From Rhizorhabdus sp. (GTDB lineage: Bacteria; Pseudomonadota; Alphaproteobacteria; Sphingomonadales; Sphingomonadaceae), in the NCBI GenBank assembly GCA_004297635.1, contig SCUQ01000392.1, positions 1 to 7,627 on the forward strand: a stretch of DNA of 7,627 nucleotides, given 5' to 3'. The notes beneath the pieces were generated by a model. It was not told the origin of the DNA, did not search any database, and saw only the letters and a program-made list of their open reading frames with translations. The position numbers and the translations under genes are program-made. Of the stretch, positions 1-5,336 are shown piece by piece (positions within the stretch are counted from its first letter, which is position 1; each line of letters starts with the position of its first letter).

Positions 1-853
1 TCTGCTGATGCTCCTGCCGCCGCCGGATCAATTCGTCCGAAATCTGGCGGGTGCGGCTCGAATAGCGGATTTCCTTCTCGCGCGCGACGACGTCGAGTAT
101 CGTCTGGGGCCGCTCGGCGGCGGCGGGGAAAAGGTCGATCTGGAAGACGAGCATATCGCCCTCCTGATGTTCGACGACATGCCCCAATGGCGTGTTCGAG
201 ACGAGCCCGCCATCCCACCACAGTCTGCCGTCGATCTCTATCGGAGGCAGACCGGGGGGCAGCGCGCCCGAAGCCATGACATGGCGGGCATCGATGCGAT
301 CGACGCGATTGTCGAAATAGCGGAAATTGCCGCTCTCCAGCTCGACCGCTCCCACCGAGAAGCGCATCGGCCCCTCATTCAGCAGATCCCAGTCGATCAG
401 TTCGTCCAGCGTATCGGCGAGAGGCGCACTGTCGTAGAAGCTCAGCGCGTCGGCACTGCCGGGCAGGGCGAACCAGGGGGACGGAAAACGCGGCCGGAAG
501 AAGCCGGGGACGCCGAACATCGCGACCGTCGCGGCGGCGGCCTCATGCAACAGTTCGCGGCCGTAAAGGCCGTCGAATACACCCAATGCCGGCAGCGCGG
601 CGGTCATCCGGTCCCAGAAAGTGTGCAGACGTTCCAGCCGCCGCCCGCAGGGATTGCCCGCGATGATGGCCGCATTGACCGCGCCGATCGAAATCCCCGC
701 GACCCAGTCGATCTCGATCCGCGCGGCATCGAGCGCTTCGAACACGCCGACCTGATAGGCGCCGAGCGCGCCGCCGCCCTGCAACACCAGCGCGACTTGA
801 TCGGGCAGGGGCAATCCGGGAGCGGTACGCCTGGGAAGATCGGCATCGGCCAT
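1..853 (-). CDS. Patatin-like phospholipase family protein (DUF3734 type), 3' end missing
   Basis: Serine lipid acyl hydrolase of the patatin family, expected to cleave acyl chains from phospholipids or other lipids; the natural substrate cannot be read from sequence. The visible 284 residues show the whole catalytic core: the glycine-rich oxyanion segment QGGGALGAYQ (residues 25-34), the nucleophile elbow GISIG with Ser55, and the catalytic Asp214 in WWDGG (212-216). The segments FSVGAVELESGNF (165-177) and ASGALPPG (194-201), and the basic C-terminal part (YSSRTRQISDELIRR), resemble the alphaproteobacterial patatins carrying DUF3734. No signal peptide is visible, so it is probably cytoplasmic or membrane-peripheral. 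I chose the ATG at 853; an in-frame GTG at 880 is the only earlier alternative before a stop, and neither has a clear Shine-Dalgarno. The gene continues past the left edge. Family assignment is firm; substrate is unknown. Confidence 0.93.
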   Translation of the reverse strand, partial: MADADLPRRTAPGLPLPDQVALVLQGGGALGAYQVGVFEALDAARIEIDWVAGISIGAVNAAIIAGNPCGRRLERLHTFWDRMTAALPALGVFDGLYGRELLHEAAAATVAMFGVPGFFRPRFPSPWFALPGSADALSFYDSAPLADTLDELIDWDLLNEGPMRFSVGAVELESGNFRYFDNRVDRIDARHVMASGALPPGLPPIEIDGRLWWDGGLVSNTPLGHVVEHQEGDMLVFQIDLFPAAAERPQTILDVVAREKEIRYSSRTRQISDELIRRRQEHQQ

Positions 854-859
854 ATCACC

Positions 860-888
860 ATATTGGGCCTGATGCTGCACCGCATCAA
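860..888 (-). promoter_or_regulatory. Possible sigma70-type promoter of the patatin gene
   Basis: Reading the minus strand, TTGATG (888-883) is followed after 17 bases by CAATAT (865-860). The -35 is a fair match and the -10 a poor one. The -10 would end 6 bases before the ATG at 853, so transcription would begin at or next to the start codon (leaderless), which fits the lack of a Shine-Dalgarno. Pattern match only. Confidence 0.22.
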
Positions 889-909
889 GGGCGTGCGAAC
901 ACTGTCATG

Positions 910-940
910 AAAAAGGGCCGACTTGCGGGCCGGCCCTTTT
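910..940 (-). terminator. Rho-independent terminator of the DUF2171 gene
   Basis: A perfect 10-bp inverted repeat (911-920 with 931-940, AAAAGGGCCG/CGGCCCTTTT) encloses a 10-base loop. On the minus strand the stem ends in five T residues (914-910). It lies 25 bases beyond the stop of the DUF2171 gene and before the patatin gene, so the two genes are probably separate transcription units. The AT ends of the stem make it potentially active in both directions, but no plus-strand gene precedes it. Confidence 0.88.
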
Positions 941-964
941 CCTTCGATCAGCGCCGATGCGGGA

Positions 965-1774
965 TCAATAGGTGCCCGAGAAAGCCCGATTGAGATAATG
1001 CGGGCCTTCGCTGCGCTCCTCGTCCTTCCAGGCGTCCTGTGCCTGAGCGGCCGTGCGGTTGATGCGGACCTTATCGCCGACCTCGACAATCCATGAACAG
1101 GGGATCGAATGGTGCCGGCCACCGGCATCCTTGTCGCTCTTGGTCAGCAGGATGCGGTCGTCGCGGACATGGTCGACCTTGCCGACATGGCTGCCGTCCG
1201 AACCGACCACCTCCTGATGCTCCTGGACCTGGCCGAGTGCCTGGCGCTGGCCCTGCCGATTGGTACGCCAGCTGCCGAAATCCTGATGAAAGCGCTGCTC
1301 ATTCTCACGCCGATAGTCGTCATAATCGCGGTCAAGCTCGGCGAGCTGACGGCGTCGCCACGCGCGATAATTGGGGTCGAGCCCCCAGCCGTCATGATCG
1401 GGCGCCGCGCCCAGCCCATAGTTCATGGTCGCGCCGGCCCCTCGTCCGGCGCCGTAGCCGCCGCCGGAATAGCCATAGCCGCTGCCGCCGCGCGCATCGC
1501 CGAACCGGGCACCGCCATAGCGGCGATCCTCGTCGCGCTCGCGCAGACGCTCGTCCCAGCGGCGCCGGCGCTCGGCCTCGTCATCACCAAACCAGGAGCG
1601 TAGCTCGTCCCCGGCGCGCTCGAAGAAGCCGCGATCCTCGTCATAGCTGCGCGGCGGGCCGTAATCCCGTTCGCGCGTGTGAAAGTCGCGGTCCCGATAA
1701 TGGTCGTCGCGCTGCCGCGCGCCGCGCTCTGCGTCGTCGCGATAATAGCGACCGGTGCTGCGTTCATATCCCAT
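965..1774 (-). CDS. SWFGD/DUF2171 domain stress-type protein
   Basis: A 269-residue, strongly hydrophilic protein without signal peptide or membrane segment. Four parts can be seen. Residues 1-45 are an Arg/Asp/Tyr-rich disordered tail. Residues 50-83 carry the SWFGDDEAERRR motif (60-71), known from alphaproteobacterial stress-associated proteins. Residues 87-125 are a Gly/Tyr/Ala linker, followed at 136-170 by a charged helical segment (YRAWRRRQLAELDRDYDDYR onward to FGSWR). Residues 186-250 form a DUF2171 domain, a small PRC-barrel-like fold (VVGSDGSHVGKVDHV ... HHSIPCSWIVEVGDKVRI). The biochemical role is not known. The start at 1774 is fixed by a strong GAGGAGG ribosome site. A candidate EcfG promoter upstream suggests induction by the general stress response. 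It is a single-gene unit ended by the terminator at 910-940. Domain calls are confident; function is inferred from promoter and family only. Confidence 0.9.
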   Translation of the reverse strand: MGYERSTGRYYRDDAERGARQRDDHYRDRDFHTRERDYGPPRSYDEDRGFFERAGDELRSWFGDDEAERRRRWDERLRERDEDRRYGGARFGDARGGSGYGYSGGGYGAGRGAGATMNYGLGAAPDHDGWGLDPNYRAWRRRQLAELDRDYDDYRRENEQRFHQDFGSWRTNRQGQRQALGQVQEHQEVVGSDGSHVGKVDHVRDDRILLTKSDKDAGGRHHSIPCSWIVEVGDKVRINRTAAQAQDAWKDEERSEGPHYLNRAFSGTY

Positions 1775-1779
1775 GGCAT

Positions 1780-1786
1780 CCTCCTC
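1780..1786 (-). promoter_or_regulatory. Strong Shine-Dalgarno of the DUF2171 gene
   Basis: On the minus strand GAGGAGG lies 5 bases before the ATG at 1774. It matches the anti-Shine-Dalgarno nearly perfectly and settles the start codon. Confidence 0.85.
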
Positions 1787-1801
1787 GCTTTGGAACAGCA
1801 G

Positions 1802-1820
1802 GCCGGGGCTTTTCCCCGGC
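1802..1820 (-). promoter_or_regulatory. GC-rich hairpin in the DUF2171 gene leader
   Basis: Perfect 7-bp inverted repeat GCCGGGG/CCCCGGC with a 5-base loop. It lies between the inferred transcription start (about 1826) and the ribosome site (1780-1786). No T-run follows on either strand, so it is not a classical terminator. It may stabilise the mRNA or modulate translation; that is inference. Confidence 0.5.
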
Positions 1821-1833
1821 TCGATCCTGCGAA

Positions 1834-1858
1834 AACTTCCGGAATATCGAGCTGTTCC
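1834..1858 (-). promoter_or_regulatory. Candidate EcfG (general stress sigma) promoter
   Basis: On the minus strand GGAAC (1858-1854) is followed after exactly 16 bases by AGTT (1837-1834). The alphaproteobacterial EcfG consensus is GGAAC, 16-17 bases, then CGTT, so the -35 and spacing are perfect and the -10 has one mismatch. It lies about 60 bases ahead of the start codon of a gene whose family is linked to stress. The spacer contains the palindrome TTCCGGAA (1837-1844). Confidence 0.6.
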
Positions 1859-1984
1859 AGCGTGTTGAGGTGGGAAGCATGGTGCAAGAGACCAGCGGTT
1901 GGTCGCGCCCGAAACGGACCCGCCTATCTGCGGCCGGGATCAATCCCCGTACCGCCTTTCTGGAAATTTTGCCGGCCTGCGCTG

Positions 1985-2013
1985 TTGCATCATGGCAAGG
2001 CTGCCGCTAGGGG
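1985..2013 (+). promoter_or_regulatory. Possible promoter of tRNA-Ala
   Basis: TTGCAT (1985-1990), 17 bases, then TAGGGG (2008-2013), ending 15 bases before the mature tRNA 5' end. Spacing and position fit, but the -10 element is a poor match. Confidence 0.25.
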
Positions 2014-2028
2014 GAGCGTCCGGCGTGC

Positions 2029-2104
2029 GGGGCTGTAGCTCAGATGGGAGAGCGCTGCAATCGCACTGCAGAGGTCAGGGGTTCGATTCCCCTCAGCTCC
2101 ACCA
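2029..2104 (+). tRNA. tRNA-Ala, anticodon CGC
   Basis: A complete 76-base cloverleaf with the 3' CCA encoded. The acceptor stem GGGGCTG (2029-2035) pairs with CAGCTCC (2094-2100) and contains a G3-U70 wobble pair, the identity element for alanyl-tRNA synthetase. The anticodon arm is CTGCA (2055-2059) with TGCAG (2067-2071). The 7-base loop ATCGCAC gives anticodon CGC at 2062-2064, reading the alanine codon GCG. The T arm is AGGGG/CCCCT around TTCGATT. All conserved positions look intact, including U33. GCG is expected to be common in such a GC-rich genome. No integrase or duplicated tRNA end lies nearby, so there is no sign that it serves as an attachment site. Confidence 0.97.
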
Positions 2105-2144
2105 CGCCGTCTCCTGTCATCAGTCCTCAATGTTCCATCCGCAT

Positions 2145-2159
2145 AGGCCGGATCGGCCT
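2145..2159 (+). other. Short hairpin downstream of tRNA-Ala
   Basis: Perfect AGGCCG-GAT-CGGCCT inverted repeat 40 bases beyond the tRNA. It has no T-run, so it is not a convincing terminator, but it might help define the 3' end of the precursor. The rest of 2105-2249 shows no gene. Confidence 0.3.
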
Positions 2160-2249
2160 GGCGCCTTCATGCCCGGATCCTATCGACGTGCGCGCGGATA
2201 TCCGGCCCTCGCCGCCGATGCGGACGTTGCCTGCATACTCAAAAGAAAA

Positions 2250-2269
2250 GGGCGGCTTCGCAGCCGCCC
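2250..2269 (-). terminator. Rho-independent terminator of the HU gene
   Basis: GGGCGGCT (2250-2257) and AGCCGCCC (2262-2269) form an 8-bp GC stem. Read on the minus strand the loop is the tetraloop GCGA and the tail is TTTTCTTTT (2249-2241). It lies 51 bases beyond the HU stop codon. A further small inverted repeat (CGGCGC-CGG-GCGCCG, 2295-2309) sits between the stop and the terminator. Confidence 0.88.
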
Positions 2270-2320
2270 CTTCCCATCATCGGTCGATCGCGGGCGGCGC
2301 CGGGCGCCGGCCCTGCCGGA

Positions 2321-2596
2321 TCAGCCGTTGAGCGCATCCTTGAGCGCCTTGGCGGCGGTGAAGGAGACCTTCTTCGATGCGGCGATCGTCAGGGTCGCGC
2401 CGGTCGCCGGATTGCGGCCTTCGCGGGCCGGACGGCTGGCAACCTTGAACTTGCCGAAGCCCGGCAGCGAAACTTCCTCGCCATTCTTGGCGGCATCGGT
2501 GATCGCCTTGAGGGCGGAATCGATGACGCGCTTGGCGGCGGCCTTGTCGATCCCCTGTTCGGCGGCGACGATGCCTGCGATGTCGGCAGTGTTCAT
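2321..2596 (-). CDS. hup: HU family DNA-binding protein
   Basis: Small histone-like protein that binds and bends DNA without strong sequence specificity and helps organise the nucleoid; it acts as a dimer. The 91 residues match the usual HU length of about 90. An N-terminal helical dimerisation region (MNTADIAGIVAAEQGIDKAA) is followed by the conserved turn LPGFGKF, then the DNA-binding beta arm with the family signature R-x-G-R-N-P-A-T-G, and the closing segment KKVSFTAAKALKDAL. An earlier in-frame GTG at 2602 overlaps the ribosome site itself, so the ATG at 2596 is the real start. The gene is monocistronic, with its own terminator; the 197 bases upstream are free of genes. No promoter there is clear enough to name. 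Whether it equals HU-alpha or HU-beta of other bacteria cannot be decided. Confidence 0.97.
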   Translation of the reverse strand: MNTADIAGIVAAEQGIDKAAAKRVIDSALKAITDAAKNGEEVSLPGFGKFKVASRPAREGRNPATGATLTIAASKKVSFTAAKALKDALNG

Positions 2597-2601
2597 GATC
2601 A

Positions 2602-2606
2602 CTCCT
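2602..2606 (-). promoter_or_regulatory. Shine-Dalgarno that fixes the HU start
   Basis: AGGAG on the minus strand lies 5 bases before the ATG at 2596. The upstream in-frame GTG shares its first base with this motif, so it cannot be the initiator. Confidence 0.8.
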
Positions 2607-2630
2607 GGTCTTGCTTGTTAGAAACCGGTT

Positions 2631-2652
2631 TTGCGCCACGGCTGCGGCGCAA
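2631..2652. repeat. 7-bp inverted repeat in the HU upstream region
   Basis: TTGCGCC (2631-2637) and GGCGCAA (2646-2652) are separated by 8 bases. The repeat lies 35-56 bases ahead of the HU start codon. It could be an operator or a hairpin in the HU mRNA leader. Chance is possible in DNA this GC-rich. Confidence 0.4.
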
Positions 2653-2793
2653 GGCGCTCCTTGTGCGCGGCGTTTTTCGCTGGGGCAATTGGAAAGTCGC
2701 CTGAAAGCGCGAAAAATCAGTTCCGCGATCGTTTTCCGGCATTTTTTTTCGACGAGACGCCCGATCGGCGCGCCGCATCGTGGAACATGGGGC

Positions 2794-4116
2794 TCAATCT
2801 TCGGCTTCGATCACGCTTACCAGCAGCTTGTCGATGCGGCGGCCATCCATGTCGACCACCTCGAAATGCCACCCTTTATGTTCGAACGACTCGCCGGTCT
2901 TGGGCAGATGTTTCAGCCGCCACAGTGCGAATCCAGCCGCGGTGGCGAAATCGCGGTCCTCAGGCAGGTCGATGCCCAGCCGGTCCGCCATCGCATCGGC
3001 GGCATAGGTGCCTGATATCAACCAGCTGCCGTCATCGCGCTCGACAATGGGAGGATCCGTGTCATCGTCCTGGTCCGACGCGAACTCTCCCGCGATCGCC
3101 GCGAGCAGATTGGCCGGGGCGACCAGCCCTTCGAAATGGCCATATTCGTCATGGATGAAGGCCATCGGCACCTCGGCCTCGCGCAGCGCCTTCAGCGCAT
3201 CCATCGCATCGACATGATCGGGCAGGAAAATGCCCTTGCGCAACATAGCATGCAGATCGACCGGTTCACCCCGCAACAACCGGCCGACGAGATCGCGGGC
3301 ATGGATCACGCCGAGAATCTTGTCGACCGACCCGTCCGCGACCGGCATCCGAGTGTGCGGCATTTCGGCGAGCCGCTCGCATATCTCGGCGGTATCGGCG
3401 TTGACATCGAGCCATTCGACCTCGGTCCGCGGCGTCATCACCTCGCGAACCGGCCGGTCGGCCAGCCGGACCACGCCCGATATGATCGCCCGCTCGCTCT
3501 CCTCTATCACGCCGGCCGATGAGGCTTCGGCAACGATCAGGTGCAGCTCCTCCGCGGTGACGTGGCTCTCGGATTCGCGGGTGAGCCCGAGCAGGCGGAA
3601 GATCAGTGCGCTGGTCTGGTCGAGCAGCCACACGAAGGGCGCGGTCAGCCGCGACAGCCACAGCATCGGCAGCGCCATAACGGCGGCGATCGGCTCGGGC
3701 TTGCGTAGCGCGAACTGTTTGGGGACCAGTTCGCCGACGATCAGCGACAGGAAGGTGGTGATGGCGATGACGACGACGAACCCGACTTCCTCAGCACTTT
3801 CGGCGGGAAGCCCGAGGAACACCATCCTATCGCCGACCGGTCCGCCCAGGCTCGCTCCCGAATAGGCGCCGGAAAGGATGCTGATCAGGGTTATCCCGAT
3901 CTGCACGGTAGAAAGGAATTTTCCAGGATCGGCGGCCAGCTCCATCGCAGTGCGGGCGCCCCGGCGACCGGCACGTGCCATCGCCTCCATCCGCGCCTTA
4001 CGTGCGGAAACGATCGCCAGTTCCGACATGGCGAATACACCATTGAGCGCGACCAGGGCCAGGATGATGACCAGGTCGAACCAGGGGAAAGGAGCCAAGG
4101 GGACAGGATGCGGCAT
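2794..4116 (-). CDS. CorC/HlyC family (CNNM-type) CBS membrane protein, 'hemolysin family'
   Basis: A 440-residue inner-membrane protein with the full CNNM/CorC architecture. Residues 12-180 are the DUF21 (CNNM) transmembrane domain with about four hydrophobic spans (12-36, 68-88, 111-128, 144-176) and the conserved GELVPK motif (128-133). Two CBS motifs follow: about 226-284, starting at VMTPR, and about 290-345. Residues about 355-437 form the C-terminal CorC_HlyC domain. Related proteins are implicated in magnesium or other divalent cation efflux, with the CBS pair sensing nucleotides; the 'hemolysin' name is historical. The frame stays open upstream to 4365, but that stretch lies inside tadA, so the ATG at 4116 is preferred although its ribosome site is weak. 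It is the last gene of a minus-strand cluster, 55 bases after tadA. No clear terminator follows. Ion specificity is unknown. Confidence 0.93.
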   Translation of the reverse strand: MPHPVPLAPFPWFDLVIILALVALNGVFAMSELAIVSARKARMEAMARAGRRGARTAMELAADPGKFLSTVQIGITLISILSGAYSGASLGGPVGDRMVFLGLPAESAEEVGFVVVIAITTFLSLIVGELVPKQFALRKPEPIAAVMALPMLWLSRLTAPFVWLLDQTSALIFRLLGLTRESESHVTAEELHLIVAEASSAGVIEESERAIISGVVRLADRPVREVMTPRTEVEWLDVNADTAEICERLAEMPHTRMPVADGSVDKILGVIHARDLVGRLLRGEPVDLHAMLRKGIFLPDHVDAMDALKALREAEVPMAFIHDEYGHFEGLVAPANLLAAIAGEFASDQDDDTDPPIVERDDGSWLISGTYAADAMADRLGIDLPEDRDFATAAGFALWRLKHLPKTGESFEHKGWHFEVVDMDGRRIDKLLVSVIEAED

Positions 4117-4171
4117 GGCGCTCAGTCGTTCATGCCGCGAATCAAACGCTTTGCCAACAGTCTGGTTCGTT

Positions 4172-4624
4172 TCACCGTCGATTGCGGAAAAAGGCGCGCA
4201 GCATCTCTCCGGCCTCCGCCTCACCAATCCCACCGTAAACATCGGGACGATGATGACAGGTCGGCTGGCTGAAGAAGCGCGGGCCATGGGCGACGGCGCC
4301 GCCCTTCGCATCCTCGGCACCATAATAAACCCGGCGCAACCGGGCATGGGAAATCGCGCCGGCACACATAGCGCACGGCTCCAGCGTAACGTAAAGATCG
4401 CAATCGTCGAGCCGCTGCGTTGCCAGCGTGGCGCTCGCCGCGCGGATCACTTCCATTTCCGCATGAGCGGTTGGATCATGGCCGCCGCACATCGCGTTGG
4501 CCGCGGTCGCGATAACCTCGTCTCCGCGCATGATCACGGCCCCGACCGGCACTTCACCCGCGGTCGCTGCATCGGCAGCCAACTCAAGCGCCAGGCGCAT
4601 GGGATACGGTAGGGGGAAGCTCAT
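4172..4624 (-). CDS. tadA: tRNA adenosine(34) deaminase TadA
   Basis: Zinc-dependent deaminase that converts A34 to inosine in the anticodon of tRNA-Arg(ACG), allowing it to read CGU, CGC and CGA. The 150-residue product carries the complete cytidine/deoxycytidylate deaminase signature. H54-A55-E56 supplies a zinc ligand and the catalytic glutamate. P83-C84-A85-M86-C87 supplies the two cysteine ligands. The substrate-pocket segment EVPVGAVI (24-31) is typical of TadA. The start at 4624 gives a normal TadA N-terminus (FPLPYPMRLALELA); the open frame continues to 4825 but that part lacks family similarity and lies in the Pmp3 gene. GAGG lies only 2 bases before this ATG, so translation may be inefficient or begin at the internal ATG at 4600. 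It sits 32 bases after the Pmp3 stop, in a likely operon. Confidence 0.95.
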   Translation of the reverse strand: MSFPLPYPMRLALELAADAATAGEVPVGAVIMRGDEVIATAANAMCGGHDPTAHAEMEVIRAASATLATQRLDDCDLYVTLEPCAMCAGAISHARLRRVYYGAEDAKGGAVAHGPRFFSQPTCHHRPDVYGGIGEAEAGEMLRAFFRNRR

Positions 4625-4656
4625 CGCCTCGCTGTACGGAGGGACGAAGGCAAAGG

Positions 4657-4863
4657 CTAGCGGACCGGTATCTTCTCCGGCACGAGCAGCAGCGCGAGCG
4701 CGAATATCGCACCGGGAAGCCAGGCGACCAGAGTCAGCAGAACGCTGATCCAGAAGGCCGGCGTGATGCCGCGCTGAAGGAAGACGCCGAGAGGCGGCAG
4801 CAGAAGCGCCGCGAGAATCGCCCATAATGATACGGGCCGCTCCGCAATCTGCTGCCGCGTCAC
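4657..4863 (-). CDS. Pmp3/YqaE (UPF0057) family small membrane protein
   Basis: A 68-residue hydrophobic protein of the Pmp3/YqaE family, two-span membrane proteins often induced by salt, cold or envelope stress and linked in yeast to membrane potential. Two hydrophobic segments are visible: residues 13-30 with the family motif LLPPLGVFLQRG, and 35-60 with FWISVLLTLVAWLPGAIFA, where FW, LLTL and the PG turn are the conserved elements. It is longer than the usual 50-55 residues by a polar N-terminus (TRQQIAERP) and a short C-terminal tail. The start is a GTG at 4863, two bases after the TGA of the upstream gene, with no later in-frame start before the first span. This arrangement implies translational coupling. 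Family assignment is good; the molecular function is unresolved in bacteria. Confidence 0.85.
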   Translation of the reverse strand: MTRQQIAERPVSLWAILAALLLPPLGVFLQRGITPAFWISVLLTLVAWLPGAIFALALLLVPEKIPVR

Positions 4864-4865
4864 GA

Positions 4866-5186
4866 TCAGTTCGCCTTCTGCACGTCGACAGTCGGGACCT
4901 TGATCTCTTCCTTGGTGGTGCCGACCTCGACCTTGGGTACGGTCACGTCGGTGGTGCGGGTGCCGACATCGACCTTGGCGGTATCGACATCGAAGGCAGG
5001 CGCCTGGCCGCCGGAGACCTGGACGTCGGGCGCCTTCATCTCCTTGGTCTGGTTGATGTCGATCAGCCCGAAGGCGAAGGCGGCAATGATCGCGAGAATC
5101 GCGATGACCGCGACGATGATTCCCACGCGGGCGCCATTGTTGGACCGGGCGGGATATTCGTTATAATGTTCGTTCGTCGGATTCAC
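4866..5186 (-). CDS. Uncharacterised single-pass membrane protein with 14-residue beta-type repeats
   Basis: I recognise no named family. With the GTG start at 5186 the product has 106 residues. A polar, Asn-rich N-terminus (1-20) leads to one strongly hydrophobic segment (about 21-42, VGIIVAVIAILAIIAAFAFG). A presumably periplasmic tail of about 60 residues follows, rich in Val, Asp, Thr and Lys. The tail contains two adjacent 14-residue units, KVDVGTRTTDVTVP (71-84) and KVEVGTTKEEIKVP (85-98), then a partial third, TVDV. Alternating hydrophobic residues suggest short beta strands. GGGAG-like sequence (GGGAG, 5199-5195) lies 8 bases before this GTG. The frame opens at a TTG (5225) that lacks comparable support. 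It is the first gene of the cluster with Pmp3, which its stop codon nearly touches, so the two products may act together in the inner membrane. Confidence 0.8.
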   Translation of the reverse strand: MNPTNEHYNEYPARSNNGARVGIIVAVIAILAIIAAFAFGLIDINQTKEMKAPDVQVSGGQAPAFDVDTAKVDVGTRTTDVTVPKVEVGTTKEEIKVPTVDVQKAN

Positions 5187-5206
5187 CTCGGGCACTCCCT
5201 GCGCTA

Positions 5207-5231
5207 ATCGATGGAGCCCGAACAACGTTCC
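5207..5231 (-). promoter_or_regulatory. Marginal EcfG-like promoter of the repeat-protein/Pmp3 cluster
   Basis: On the minus strand GGAAC (5231-5227) is followed after 16 bases by CGAT (5210-5207); the EcfG consensus has CGTT. It would place the transcription start about 10-15 bases from the GTG at 5186, close to the ribosome site. Spacing is right, but the short leader and mismatch keep this tentative. Confidence 0.3.
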
Positions 5232-5266
5232 TCTGCCGGAAGGGTTGCATGCCCGCCCGGCTCCGC

Positions 5267-5295
5267 TTGACGAATCCAGGGAAGGTCGCTATCCG
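5267..5295 (+). promoter_or_regulatory. Probable sigma70 promoter of rpmB
   Basis: TTGACG (5267-5272) with an ideal 17-base spacer to TATCCG (5290-5295). The -35 matches 5 of 6 consensus bases and the -10 keeps TAT. A transcription start near 5302 would give a leader of about 35 bases, which contains the AGGA ribosome site at 5324-5327. Confidence 0.65.
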
Positions 5296-5336
5296 CCGCG
5301 ACTTTCCGGGCAACCCGAACATCAGGACGAAGTAAC

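Noticed and set aside
8..910. 300-codon open frame on the plus strand
   Set aside because: It is antisense to the patatin gene, whose minus-strand frame carries all catalytic motifs. The plus-strand translation has no recognisable domain and reflects GC-rich codon bias.
1093..2038. Long plus-strand open frames opposite the DUF2171 gene, including a hydrophobic-looking one at 1109-1603
   Set aside because: They are mirror frames of the DUF2171 gene. The hydrophobic look comes from the complement of Arg/Asp/Gly codons, and no ribosome site or family match supports them.
2029..2104. tRNA-Ala as an integration site of a mobile element
   Set aside because: No integrase, no duplicated tRNA 3' end and no shift in gene content are visible on either side.
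1899..2621. Plus-strand open frame of 240 codons
   Set aside because: It runs straight through the tRNA-Ala gene and antisense to HU, so it cannot be a real protein gene.
2710..2752. A-run and T-run region (CGAAAAAT ... ATTTTTTTTCG) after the CorC-type gene
   Set aside because: The arms could pair weakly, but the stem is almost entirely A-T with a long loop. I could not support a terminator call.
4117..4365. N-terminal extension of the CorC-type protein by 83 residues
   Set aside because: The extension overlaps tadA in another frame, has no family similarity, and the ATG at 4116 gives the normal CNNM-type N-terminus.
4625..4825. N-terminal extension of TadA by 67 residues
   Set aside because: It overlaps the Pmp3 gene in another frame and TadA proteins start close to the FPLPYPMRLAL segment.
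5187..5225. Upstream TTG start for the repeat protein
   Set aside because: The GTG at 5186 has a GGGAG at good spacing; the TTG has no comparable ribosome site and adds no recognisable feature.
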